Of a DNA stretch of 32,510 nucleotides, positions 1-8,440 are shown one piece after another; positions within the stretch are counted from its first letter, which is position 1; each line of letters opens with the position of its first letter. Position numbers and translations under genes: made by a program. Source of the DNA: CAYRJD01 sp964424585 (GTDB lineage Bacteria; Actinomycetota; Acidimicrobiia; Acidimicrobiales; Poriferisodalaceae); contig CAYRJD010000083.1 of the NCBI GenBank assembly GCA_964424585.1, positions 1 to 32,510 of the forward strand, in the 5' to 3' direction. Below the pieces are notes generated by a model that saw nothing but the letters and a program-made list of their open reading frames with translations, made no database searches and had not been told where the DNA came from.

Positions 1-977
<977 letters not shown>

Positions 978-1027
978 TGATCTGCCCGCCCGACGCGAGG
1001 CGCCCGGCGGTGAGATCGAAGAGCCCC

Positions 1028-1067
1028 TGCGACGCCGGACCGGGAGGGCCACCTCCCGAGCATCGCA
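1028..1067 (-). other. hairpin in the 16S leader
   Basis: Two nested stems: an inner 7-bp GC-rich stem (1041-1047 with 1052-1058, 4-base loop) and an outer stem of about 8 bp (TGCGATGC with GCGTCGCA, one G-U pair). It lies about 50 bases upstream of mature 16S, inside the presumed pre-rRNA leader. It may be a processing or leader structure; a function is inferred only from location. Confidence 0.5.
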
Positions 1068-1207
1068 GCTGGCTGGAATTGTCGCCCAAGCCCGACCCCG
1101 CGCCCAAGGGTGCGAGAGCGAGCCTGTGCATGTGCTGCGGCTGGGTAGCCGGAGCACGGTTAGTGGTTCGACCGGCAACTCGTGATGAGCGCCGATCGCC
1201 CGCACTG

Positions 1208-1236
1208 GCGTTAATCGTCCTCTGTTCTGTTGTCAA
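1208..1236 (-). promoter_or_regulatory. possible rRNA operon promoter
   Basis: On the minus strand a perfect -35 hexamer TTGACA (complement of 1231-1236) is followed after 17 bases by TAACGC (complement of 1208-1213), a poor -10. It lies about 230 bases upstream of the 16S 5' end, a normal distance for an rRNA leader. The -35 is convincing, the -10 is not. Confidence 0.4.
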
Positions 1237-1400
1237 GGAGCGCTGTGCCGCGCTGCGGGGCACAGCTGACACGTCGGCGAGTCGGCGGAGCCGGCCCGAC
1301 CGGTGGTGTCACACCGCTCGGCGACCGGTCGAGACCGATCGGCGCGAGAGGCGGATGGGTAAGAGTAGCGACTCGCGCGCCAAACAACAACCTCGCGTGT

Positions 1401-1471
1401 CCCTCCCCAAGCTCGTTCGCTGGCACTCACTTCGCACCCTCCCCTAGCTCGTTCGCTGGCACTCACTTCGC
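1401..1471. repeat. tandem 35-bp duplication over the tyrS 3' end
   Basis: Positions 1401-1435 and 1437-1471 are the same 35-base sequence with one mismatch (1409/1445), period 36. The second copy contains the last tyrS codons and its TGA stop (1463-1465); the first lies just downstream of the gene. The end of tyrS was therefore copied behind itself, or a gene-end repeat was inserted. Similar tail duplication occurs at 18535-18582. Confidence 0.9.
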
Positions 1472-2821
1472 GGCGATGCGCAGCGCGTGCCAGGTCTTCT
1501 TGCCGTGACGCAGCAGCACGACGCCGCCAGCGAGCGCGTCGGTCGCGCCGACGGTGCGCGCCTCGCTGTCGACGCGCTCGCCGTTGACATAGATGCCGCC
1601 GCCCGCGATGGCGCGACGCGCCTCGCCGCGCGACGACGCGAGGCCCGACGCGATCAGCACGTCGACGATCGGTTGTTGCTGGTCGCCGAGCACGGTCGAC
1701 CTCAGCGTGTCGGCGACGAAGCGCAACGCTTGCGGCGTCGCCTCGCGCACGTCGAGCGCGCCGAACAGCACGTCGCTCGCGGCGACCGCGTCGCGCGCGG
1801 CAACGTCGCCGTGCACCAACTCGGTGAGCTGGCGCGCCAGCTCTGCGGGCCAGTGCCCGGGCACGACATCGACAGAGCGCGTGTCTGGCCCGCTCGTGTC
1901 TGGCCCGCCCACACCCGGCCCACCCGATGTCGCGGGCCACGTGTCGGTCAGCTTGTAGAGCAGCTCGACCGCCTCCTCGTCGCCCAGCTGTCGCCACGCT
2001 TGGTAGAAGCTGTACGGGCTCATCAGCTCGGTGCTCAGCCAGATCGTCTCACCGCTCGCGGTCTTGCCGTACTTCGACCCATCGGCGCGCGTCAGCAGCG
2101 GCCACGTCAGCGCGTGCGCGACGCGCCCCAGCTTGCGCCGAATGAGATCGACGCCCAGCACGATGTTGCCCCACTGGTCAGACCCGCCTACCTGCAGCTC
2201 GCAGCCCTCGTTCTCGGCGAGCCACAGGTAGTCGTAGCCCTGCAGCAGCATGTAGCTGAACTCCGTATACGACACGCCCTCGCCGACGCCGATGCGCGAC
2301 CGCACCGACTCTTTGTTCATCATCGCGCTCACCGTCACGTGCTTGCCGATGTCGCGCAGAAAGTCGAGCACGCCGACGCCGACCGTCCAGGCGCGGTTGT
2401 CGACCAGCTTGGCGGGGTTGGTCTTTGTCTCAAAGTCGAGGAACTGCCGCAGCTGCGGCACGATGCCCTCGAGGTTCGCGGCCAGCTCTTCGTCGCTCAA
2501 CAGGTTGCGTTCGGTCGACCGCCCGCTCGGGTCGCCGATCATGCCGGTCGCGCCGCCCGCGACGACGATGGGCACGTGGCCGTGCTCTTGAAACTTGCGC
2601 AGCATCAACAAGCCCATCAGGTTGCCGACGTGCAGGCTCGACGCGGTGGGGTCGAAGCCGCAGTAGAGGGTGATGGGCCCGTCGTTCAGCCGAGCTGCGA
2701 ACGTGGCGCGGTCGGTGGTGTCGGCGATCAACCCACGAGCATCAAGCTCGCCCAGCAGCGAGTTGTCGCCGCTGGCCACGTCGCCGCCGGCCACGTCGTC
2801 GAAGGGCGCGTCGTGGCTCAT
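1463..2821 (-). CDS. tyrS: tyrosyl-tRNA synthetase
   Basis: Class I aminoacyl-tRNA synthetase of 452 residues that charges tRNA-Tyr in the cytosol. The ATP-binding HIGH-type motif is HVGN at residues 64-67 after a typical GFDPTASSLHVGN context; the KMSKS equivalent is KYGKT at 250-254; the tyrosine pocket sequence GGSDQWGN is at 212-219. A C-terminal S4 RNA-binding domain (SRGEARRAI, then GGIYVNGERV) ends the protein. Between catalytic and S4 domains, residues 300-314 are a Gly/Pro/Asp-rich insert made by a 15-bp tandem repeat. The ATG start overlaps the stop of the upstream permease (ATGA), so tyrS is the last gene of the arg-mpg-ABC chain. The mpg/ABC pair/tyrS neighbourhood is also known from mycobacteria (Rv1686c-Rv1689). 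Confidence 0.97.
   Translation of the reverse strand: MSHDAPFDDVAGGDVASGDNSLLGELDARGLIADTTDRATFAARLNDGPITLYCGFDPTASSLHVGNLMGLLMLRKFQEHGHVPIVVAGGATGMIGDPSGRSTERNLLSDEELAANLEGIVPQLRQFLDFETKTNPAKLVDNRAWTVGVGVLDFLRDIGKHVTVSAMMNKESVRSRIGVGEGVSYTEFSYMLLQGYDYLWLAENEGCELQVGGSDQWGNIVLGVDLIRRKLGRVAHALTWPLLTRADGSKYGKTASGETIWLSTELMSPYSFYQAWRQLGDEEAVELLYKLTDTWPATSGGPGVGGPDTSGPDTRSVDVVPGHWPAELARQLTELVHGDVAARDAVAASDVLFGALDVREATPQALRFVADTLRSTVLGDQQQPIVDVLIASGLASSRGEARRAIAGGGIYVNGERVDSEARTVGATDALAGGVVLLRHGKKTWHALRIAAK
1881..1925. repeat. three 15-bp tandem units inside tyrS
   Basis: Units 1881-1895, 1896-1910 and 1911-1925; the first two differ by one base, the third is diverged. They encode three pentapeptides (SGPDT, GGPDT, GGPGV in reverse unit order) in the linker before the S4 domain. 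The length keeps frame, so the insert should be tolerated as a flexible linker. Confidence 0.85.
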
Positions 2822-3564
2822 CGCTTCGGCAGCCACTCGAAGCGCCACAGCGCGACCACCACGCCGGCGAGCCCCCACGCAGCGACGACCGCCCAGTGGT
2901 TCCACTGCGGCGCGTAGCCGACAACGCTTTGGTCGAACGAGCTGAACAAGGCGTTGGAAGTGTGCTTGATCGGAAACAGGTCGCCAACGAACGTGAGCGC
3001 CGCCGGCATCTGCTGGCCGGCCAAAAACACGTCCGACACGAAATAGAGCGGCAGCACGATGACGTTGGTCACCGCGGGTGCCGCGTTGACGCTCGGAATG
3101 ATCGTGCTCAGCGCGAGCCCCAGCGGCGCGAACGCCATCACACCCAGCACGATGCTCACCAGCAGGCTCAGCCAACCGCCGTCGCGCACCTCGACGTTGA
3201 ACAACAACCAGCCCGTGCCGATCATCGCCAGCGCCATCAGCACGGTGATCGTGAACACGACCACAAACTCGCCGCACACGAACGTCCAGGTCGGCAGCGG
3301 CGAGCCGCGCAGCCGCTTCAGCATTCCGCGCTCGCGGCGAATGGTGACACCGATGGCGAGGTTGCCGAGCGTCGCCGACACCAACGCCAGCGTCAACAGG
3401 CCAGGCACCAGGTAGCGGTTGATTTTCGCGTCGCCGATGATGGCGGTCAGCAACACGAACAGCACCAGCGGAAACACGACGGTGAAGAACGCCGCCGCGC
3501 CGTTACGCCGGAACGACAGCAACGTAAAGCTGGTGTGCGCGCGCAGTGCGCCGAGCGAGTTCAC
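2818..3564 (-). CDS. ABC-2 type transporter permease
   Basis: Membrane protein of 248 residues with about six hydrophobic segments and the layout of ABC-2 permeases: a short cytosolic N-terminus, TM1 near residues 25-45, a cytosolic loop with RRERGMLKRLRGSPLP (about 77-92) typical of the coupling region, then TM helices to the C-terminus. It should form an exporter with the ATPase encoded immediately upstream. The GTG start overlaps the ATPase stop (GTGA) and its own stop overlaps the tyrS start, so translation of all three is probably coupled. The substrate cannot be told; the family includes drug and polyketide exporters. A longer frame that joins this region to tyrS is an artefact of two different frames. 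Confidence 0.92.
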   Translation of the reverse strand: MNSLGALRAHTSFTLLSFRRNGAAAFFTVVFPLVLFVLLTAIIGDAKINRYLVPGLLTLALVSATLGNLAIGVTIRRERGMLKRLRGSPLPTWTFVCGEFVVVFTITVLMALAMIGTGWLLFNVEVRDGGWLSLLVSIVLGVMAFAPLGLALSTIIPSVNAAPAVTNVIVLPLYFVSDVFLAGQQMPAALTFVGDLFPIKHTSNALFSSFDQSVVGYAPQWNHWAVVAAWGLAGVVVALWRFEWLPKR

Positions 3565-4586
3565 GAGCCCACCGCGGCCTGGCGCGCGGGTGGGCGCTCG
3601 ATGAGCGCGAGGTAGGCGTCTTCGAGCGTCGGCTGCCGCACCTCGACCGTGCCCAGCAGCTCGGCTGCGTCGGGTCGCGCCAGCAGCGCGCGCATCACGC
3701 CCTCCACGTCGTCGGTCGCGACCGACCAGCGTCGCGAGCCGGTCGCGTCGTCTCGGACAGCTTCACCGTCGCCGATCGGCTGCGAAGCCGACACCTCGAC
3801 ACCCGCCAGCGCGACTCCCTCCGCGCAGAGCGGCCCTTGAGCTGCTTGCCACGACACGGTCGGCAGCAGCGCCGCTGTAGCCGCTAACTCTGCGGTGGTT
3901 CCTCGCGCCACGATCTGCCCTTGCGCGATGACGGCGATCGTGTCTGCCAGGTAGTGCGCCTCGTCCATCTGATGGGTGGTGAGCAACACGGTGACCCCGC
4001 TGCGGGCCAGCCCAGCGATCGTCTCCCACGCACGACGACGAGCGGCCGGGTCAAACCCAGTCGTCGGCTCGTCGAGAAAGACCAGCTCGGGTGAGCCAAC
4101 CAGCGCCAGCGCCATCTCGAGTCGCCGCTGCTCGCCGCCCGACAGCTTCGAGCAGCGCCGGTGCGCGATCTCAGCCAAGCCGACCTCGACGAGTAGCTCG
4201 TCGACGTCGCGCGGCTTCGGGTAGTAGCCGGCGAACTGCGTGACGACCTCAGCCGCGGTGAGATCCGCGTCGGGCTCAGACTCCTGCAGCATGAACCCGA
4301 TGCGCGACCGCCATCGGCGGCCCGCCGCGGCCGGGTCGGTTCCGAGCACCGACACGACGCCGTCGGTGCGCGAACGGAAACCCTCCAGCACTTCGAGCGT
4401 GCTGGTCTTGCCAGCGCCGTTCGGGCCCAACAACGCGAACACCTCGCCTCGACGAACCGACAAGTCGATGCCGCGCACCGCGATAGTTGAGCCGTAGCGC
4501 ACCACAAGCCCGCGCGCGTCGATGGCCCAATCGTCCCTAGACCAGTCGTCGGTAGACCCTTCTTGGGCGGGCCGGTCGTCGCTCAT
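3561..4586 (-). CDS. ABC transporter ATP-binding protein
   Basis: Cytosolic nucleotide-binding subunit of 341 residues that drives the neighbouring ABC-2 permease. Walker A GPNGAGKT is at 54-61, the signature LSGGEQ at 148-153, Walker B LVFLDE at 168-173 and the switch histidine at 205 (TTHQMDEAHYLAD). About 100 residues follow the ATPase core, an accessory C-terminal region often seen in drug-export (DrrA-like) ATPases. ATG start overlaps the stop of the preceding small membrane gene (ATGA). In mycobacteria an ABC pair sits at the same place between mpg and tyrS, so this is old synteny and not a recent acquisition. Confidence 0.95.
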   Translation of the reverse strand: MSDDRPAQEGSTDDWSRDDWAIDARGLVVRYGSTIAVRGIDLSVRRGEVFALLGPNGAGKTSTLEVLEGFRSRTDGVVSVLGTDPAAAGRRWRSRIGFMLQESEPDADLTAAEVVTQFAGYYPKPRDVDELLVEVGLAEIAHRRCSKLSGGEQRRLEMALALVGSPELVFLDEPTTGFDPAARRRAWETIAGLARSGVTVLLTTHQMDEAHYLADTIAVIAQGQIVARGTTAELAATAALLPTVSWQAAQGPLCAEGVALAGVEVSASQPIGDGEAVRDDATGSRRWSVATDDVEGVMRALLARPDAAELLGTVEVRQPTLEDAYLALIERPPARQAAVGS

Positions 4587-4891
4587 CGGCTGGTGCCTGG
4601 CTCGGCGAGCGCACCGTCAGCGAACACGTCGTCGAACACGTCGTCGACGAACCGCTCGGGGTGCGCCACCTGCGGTCGCACCGCCGCCGCATACAGCAGC
4701 ACCGCGAACGGCCCGATGACCGCAAACATCAAGAGCCATGCCACCTGACTACGACCTGCGGCGCTGAACGCCGCGCGGCCCAAGCGCAGCGCGTCGATGA
4801 CGGCGACCACGATGGTCGCCACGGCCACGCCGATCGCAACCGTCGCAACCGACGACCACTCCCACAAGCTCGCCAGCCAATCAGCGATCAC
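4583..4891 (-). CDS. small membrane protein, PLDc_N-like
   Basis: A 102-residue protein with two hydrophobic segments (about residues 13-34 and 50-69) and an acidic C-terminal tail. The second segment with its flanks, SQVAWLLMFAVIGPFAVLLY followed by RPQ, resembles the phospholipase D N-terminal (PLDc_N) membrane module common as stand-alone proteins in Actinobacteria; no catalytic phospholipase domain is present. GTG start lies 7 bases after the mpg stop and the stop overlaps the ATPase start (ATGA), so it belongs to the chain. Function unknown; the family call is by motif resemblance only. Confidence 0.7.
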   Translation of the reverse strand: MIADWLASLWEWSSVATVAIGVAVATIVVAVIDALRLGRAAFSAAGRSQVAWLLMFAVIGPFAVLLYAAAVRPQVAHPERFVDDVFDDVFADGALAEPGTSR

Positions 4892-4898
4892 GTTCGCC

Positions 4899-5582
4899 TC
4901 AACGCCGGCTGACGTTCGGGTCGCCCGTCACATACCAGCGCCAAGGGAACGCAACCGATTTTGAAATTCCCACGCGGGTGGTGACGGTAACCGGCGGGTC
5001 TGTCGCCCGAAAGCCGTCGTCGATCAACGTGAACCGCCCCGGCGTCTGGCTCACGCTCCGAGCACCCATCGCCGCGAAACCGCCCTCCTGGGCGTCGGTC
5101 GCGCGAGGCGAACACACCCACCCGAGCGGCGAGCCGTCGTCGGCTCCGGTCATCGCGAACGCCTGGGTGAGCTTCGCCGGACCGGAGCACAGGTCACGCC
5201 CGACACTGGGTCGCTCGTCGGTGCTGCGTCGCTGTTCCATCTCGTGCTGCCCGCCGAACGGCGCGACCGCTCGCAGCAGCACGGCGTCGCCGGTGCCTTC
5301 GGGCCCGCAGACGACGTTCGAGCACCAGTGAACGCCGTAGGTCAGGTACACGTACAGGTGCCCGGGCGGGCCGAACATCGTGGCGTTCTTGTTGCGCAGT
5401 CCGGGCGCCGAGTGTGACGCTTCGTCGCCGTCGCCGCAGTACGCCTCGACCTCAACGATGCGGCCGAAGGTGGGCGCCGTGCCGACCTTCGCGCCCGGCG
5501 GCGGCTCGGCGTGCAAGATCAAGCCCAGCAGGTCGGGTGCGACGTCGGGCGCTCGTCGCTCACACAGCTCAGCTGCGATCAC
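4899..5582 (-). CDS. mpg: 3-methyladenine DNA glycosylase (AAG/MPG family)
   Basis: Base-excision repair enzyme of 227 residues that removes alkylated purines such as 3-methyladenine. The family hallmark EVEAYCGDGDEASHS (residues 44-58, with catalytic Glu) is followed by the conserved MFGPPGHLYVYLTYGVHWC (69-87), and the C-terminal region carries SGPAKLTQA (133-141). Length is normal for bacterial members. I chose GTG at 5582, which overlaps the argH stop (GTGA); a longer frame upstream is the shadow of argH. It is co-transcribed with the arginine genes by position only; the neighbourhood argH-mpg-ABC-tyrS is conserved in Actinobacteria without a known functional link. Confidence 0.95.
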   Translation of the reverse strand: MIAAELCERRAPDVAPDLLGLILHAEPPPGAKVGTAPTFGRIVEVEAYCGDGDEASHSAPGLRNKNATMFGPPGHLYVYLTYGVHWCSNVVCGPEGTGDAVLLRAVAPFGGQHEMEQRRSTDERPSVGRDLCSGPAKLTQAFAMTGADDGSPLGWVCSPRATDAQEGGFAAMGARSVSQTPGRFTLIDDGFRATDPPVTVTTRVGISKSVAFPWRWYVTGDPNVSRR

Positions 5583-7000
5583 TGCGACGCCGCCAACGCC
5601 TGCTGCGCCGAACCGATTCGCGCTCGCAGGTCTGCGAGCTGAATGGCGACTGCCGCCGGGCCGCCCGAGCCGTGAGTGTCGCGACTGCGGTAAGCCGCGC
5701 CGGGGGCGAGCAGCTGTGCGGCCTGGTCTCCGAGCTGCGGATGCGCGATGACTGCTCTCGCGAGGTGCTGCTCGGCGTCTGCGTTGGCTACGCCGTTGGT
5801 GAAATCGAGCGCTTCTCGCACGAGCTTGGCGACGGTGTGGTGCGCCTCCCTGAACGGCACCCCGTGAGCGACCATCTGTTCGGCGAGATCTGTCGTGGCG
5901 CCGAACGCGCTGCGAGCCGCGGCACGCATCGCGTCGACGTTGAACGTCACCGTTGAGATGACGCCTTCGAGCGCCGCGGTCAGCGCCATGATCGTGTCGT
6001 GCGAGTCGAACAGCGGCTCTTTGTCTTCTTGAGTGTCTTTGTTGTAGGCGAGCGGCAGCGCCTTCATGGTCGCGAGAAAGCCGGTGAGGTTTCCGAGCAG
6101 CCGCCCCGCCTTGGCGCGCGCCAGCTCGGCGATGTCTGGATTTTTCTTCTGCGGCATCATCGACGAGCCGGTGGCGTGCGCGTCGGCGAGGGTGACGAAG
6201 CCGAACTCGCTGCTGCACCACAGCACCAGCTCTTCGCCGATGCGCGACAGATGGTTGGCGGTCATCGTGAGCGCGAACAGCAGCTCGGCGACGAAGTCTC
6301 GGTCGGCGACCGCGTCGAGCGAGTTGGCGAACACGGCCGAGAAGCCAAGCTCGCGCGCGCTCACGTGCGGGTCGATGGCGAGCGTGCTACCAGCCAGCGC
6401 GCCCGCGCCGAGCGGACTGACGTCGGCCGCGGCGCGCGCCGCGCCCAGGCGCGCGACGTCTCGCAACGCCATGTGCGCCCACGCTGCCAGGTGATGCGCC
6501 AGCGACACCGGCTGGGCGCGCTGGGTGTGCGTGTAGCCCGGCAGGTAGATGTCGGCTTCCAGCGCCTCGCTCGCGCGCCGCTCGATGGCCTGCGCGAGGC
6601 TCAGCAGCTGAGCGGCGGCCTCGTTGGCCGCGCGCATGCACCACAGACGCAGGTCGGTCGCGACTTGGTCGTTGCGGCTGCGACCGGCGTGCATCTTCGC
6701 GGCCGCTTCGCACAGCGCAGTCGCGCGCCGCTCGACCGCCGTGTGGATGTCTTCGTCGCCGGGCTTCACCTCAAACTCGTCGCGCTCGAACTCGCCGCGA
6801 ACTTGGCTCAGCGCCGCGCAGATATCGGCCGCCTCTTGGCTGCTCAGCAGCCCCACCTGCGCCAGCATCGTGACGTGCGCCTGCGACCCTTCTATGTCTT
6901 CGGCATACAGCCGCCGGTCGAAACCGAAGGAGTCGTTGAGCCGTCGCAGCGTGTCGCTGGCTGGCTCGCTGGTGCGACCAGCCCACAGCGGCTCGCTCAC
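5579..7000 (-). CDS. argH: argininosuccinate lyase
   Basis: Last step of arginine synthesis: argininosuccinate to arginine plus fumarate. The protein has 473 residues, normal for the fumarase/aspartase superfamily. Visible are KMHAGRSRNDQVATDLR (102-118), the catalytic-His region GYTHTQRAQP (155-164) and the signature GSSMMPQKKNPD (278-289) with its catalytic serine loop. GTG start overlaps the argR stop (GTGA) and the stop overlaps the mpg start. argG, which makes its substrate and usually sits next to argH in Actinobacteria, is not here and must be elsewhere if the pathway is complete. Confidence 0.97.
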   Translation of the reverse strand: MSEPLWAGRTSEPASDTLRRLNDSFGFDRRLYAEDIEGSQAHVTMLAQVGLLSSQEAADICAALSQVRGEFERDEFEVKPGDEDIHTAVERRATALCEAAAKMHAGRSRNDQVATDLRLWCMRAANEAAAQLLSLAQAIERRASEALEADIYLPGYTHTQRAQPVSLAHHLAAWAHMALRDVARLGAARAAADVSPLGAGALAGSTLAIDPHVSARELGFSAVFANSLDAVADRDFVAELLFALTMTANHLSRIGEELVLWCSSEFGFVTLADAHATGSSMMPQKKNPDIAELARAKAGRLLGNLTGFLATMKALPLAYNKDTQEDKEPLFDSHDTIMALTAALEGVISTVTFNVDAMRAAARSAFGATTDLAEQMVAHGVPFREAHHTVAKLVREALDFTNGVANADAEQHLARAVIAHPQLGDQAAQLLAPGAAYRSRDTHGSGGPAAVAIQLADLRARIGSAQQALAASQ

Positions 7001-7458
7001 AGCGCCGCCATCTGTTTGAACTCCCGCTCGAGCGCGGCGCCGCCGACGTCTTGGTGCGCGATCACCATCACCGTGTCGTCGCCCGCGACCGACCCGATCA
7101 CGCCGCTCATTCCGCTGCGGTCTATGGCCGACGCGACGACGTGCGCCGACCCAGGAGGAGTTCGCAGCACGACCACGCACCCAGAGTGTGCGGCGTCGAC
7201 GACCCAATCGGCGCACACCTTCGCGACGAGGTCGTGCGGCACCGAGCGCTGCGCCTCGATCTCGGGAATCGCATACAGCCACTCGCCACCCGACCGTAAC
7301 TTGACCGCGCCCAGCTTCTTCAGGTCGCGGCTGATCGTGCCCTGGCTCAGCTCGAAGCCTTCGGCCGCCAGCAGCTCGCGCAGCTGCTCCTGGCTGCGGA
7401 CGCTGTTGTTCGCCAGCAGCTGCTCGGTCACGTAGTGCCGCCGCGCCTCGCTGCTCAC
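6997..7458 (-). CDS. argR: arginine repressor
   Basis: Arginine-responsive transcription factor of 153 residues. The N-terminal winged helix has the recognition region LSQGTISRDLKKLGAVK (37-53); the C-terminal oligomerisation domain carries GSVAGDDTVMV (122-132) whose Asp127-Asp128 pair contacts the arginine co-repressor in characterised ArgR. It is encoded inside the operon it likely controls, between argF and argH, as in other Actinobacteria; overlaps are GTGA on both sides. The candidate target is the AT-rich pair of TGAATGA sites upstream of argC (11649-11679). GTG start. Confidence 0.96.
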   Translation of the reverse strand: MSSEARRHYVTEQLLANNSVRSQEQLRELLAAEGFELSQGTISRDLKKLGAVKLRSGGEWLYAIPEIEAQRSVPHDLVAKVCADWVVDAAHSGCVVVLRTPPGSAHVVASAIDRSGMSGVIGSVAGDDTVMVIAHQDVGGAALEREFKQMAAL

Positions 7459-8438
7459 GGCGCGCTCACCCCGCGTGACGCCAAGAACGCCAGCAACCCG
7501 CGCGCCGACGCAAGCCTGTTCGCAGCCTGACGCCAGACGACCGAGGCCGCCGAATCGATCACCTCATCGGTGACCTCTTCGCCCCGGTTGGCGGGAAGGC
7601 AGTGCATGAAGATCGCGTCGGGCGCGGCGGCAGCCATCAGTTCGGCGTTCACCTGGTACGGCGCGAAGACCTGCTGCCGTTGTGCCCGCTGCGCCTCTTG
7701 TCCCATCGACGTCCACACGTCGGTGTAGACGACGTGCGCGTCGGCCACCGCTTCGGCCGGGTCGGTCGTGACCAGCGGCTCGATGTTCGGGCCGCCAGCT
7801 TGGTTGACCGCCGCGCGAATGCGGGCGAGATCGCGCTCGGCTGGCGCGTGCTCGGCTGGCGCAGCGATGGCGGTGCTGATGTGCACCATCGCGCAGCCGA
7901 TGGCGAGCGAGCGCCACACGTTGTTGGCGTCGCCCACGAACGCGACCTTCACTTGGCCCTCTGTTAGGCCCTCTATTTGACCCTCTATTGGGACCGCCAT
8001 TGGGCCCGCCCTCTCGCAGCCGAAATGCGACGTGATGGTCAACAGGTCGGCCAGCGCCTGAACGGGGTGCGCCACGTCTGACAGCAAGTTGACGACCGGC
8101 ACCGCGTCGACCGCTGCCAAGCGTTCGAGCTGGCTGTGGCTCTTCGTGCGCGCCGCGACGACGGCGTGGTAGCAGGCGAGCGTGCGCAGCACGTCTTCGG
8201 TGCTCTCGCGCTCGTCGAGGCCGACCTCTTCGGGGCGAATGTAGACCGGGTGCCCCCCGAGCTGGGCGACCGCCACCTCCATCGAGTTGCGCGTGCGCGC
8301 CGATGCCTTCTCAAACAGCAGCGCGACGCCGCAGCCCGCGAGCGGGCTGCCCAGCTCGGCGGCTGGACGCCGACCAAGTTCGAGCACCTCACGCAGCTCG
8401 CTCGCCGATAGGTCGTCGACCTCGAGTAGGTGTCGCAC
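7455..8438 (-). CDS. argF: ornithine carbamoyltransferase
   Basis: Cytosolic enzyme of 327 residues making citrulline from ornithine and carbamoyl phosphate. The carbamoyl-phosphate loop is SARTR (46-50, usually STRTR), HPVQ is at 124-127, and the ornithine motif MHCLP at 278-282. Residues 143-162, between SHFGCE and the conserved VAFVGDANNV, are an extra stretch of about 20 residues not expected in the family and encoded by five 12-bp units. A second small duplication (APAEHAPAE) lies near 193-201. Both keep frame and fall in surface loops, so the enzyme is probably active. GTG start is 2 bases after the argD stop; the end overlaps argR (GTGA). Confidence 0.95.
   Translation of the reverse strand: MRHLLEVDDLSASELREVLELGRRPAAELGSPLAGCGVALLFEKASARTRNSMEVAVAQLGGHPVYIRPEEVGLDERESTEDVLRTLACYHAVVAARTKSHSQLERLAAVDAVPVVNLLSDVAHPVQALADLLTITSHFGCERAGPMAVPIEGQIEGLTEGQVKVAFVGDANNVWRSLAIGCAMVHISTAIAAPAEHAPAERDLARIRAAVNQAGGPNIEPLVTTDPAEAVADAHVVYTDVWTSMGQEAQRAQRQQVFAPYQVNAELMAAAAPDAIFMHCLPANRGEEVTDEVIDSAASVVWRQAANRLASARGLLAFLASRGVSAP
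7835..7862. repeat. 13-bp direct repeat inside argF
   Basis: GCTCGGCTGGCGC occurs at 7835-7847 and 7850-7862 (period 15), giving the protein duplication APAE-H-APAE. It is a second, independent short in-frame duplication in the same gene. Confidence 0.8.
7953..8012. repeat. five degenerate 12-bp units inside argF
   Basis: Units start at 7953, 7965, 7977, 7989 and 8001; the core is TTGGCCCTCTAT on the plus strand. On the coding strand they give the tetrapeptides RAGP, MAVP, IEGQ, IEGL and TEGQ. The unit sequence GACCCTCTATT (7979-7989) recurs exactly at 11528-11538 in argC and at 18553-18563 between two other genes. Confidence 0.85.
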
Positions 8439-8440
8439 GG

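Larger units (their letters stand above)
978..1462 (-). other. rRNA leader and tyrS-16S spacer
   Basis: This 485-base stretch between the tyrS stop and the 16S 5' end has no convincing gene; its reading frames lack family features and overlap each other. It holds, in the direction of transcription, a 35-base sequence duplicated in tandem over the tyrS end (1401-1471), a possible rRNA promoter (TTGACA at 1231-1236) and a strong hairpin (1028-1067). I see no clear factor-independent terminator between tyrS and 16S, so read-through from tyrS into the rRNA operon is possible. No tRNA cloverleaf was recognised. Confidence 0.6.

Noticed and set aside
978..1462. tRNA or small gene in the 16S-tyrS spacer
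   Set aside because: No cloverleaf arms or T-loop consensus found, and the frames there lack any family feature.
1487..2917. Long open frame (476 codons) on plus opposite tyrS
   Set aside because: It is the complement of a clear tyrS gene; high GC coding produces open antisense frames, and the product shows no family motif and an odd Arg/Ala/His-rich composition.
5999..7435. 478-codon plus frame opposite argH and argR
   Set aside because: Antisense shadow of two well-supported genes, no recognisable domain.
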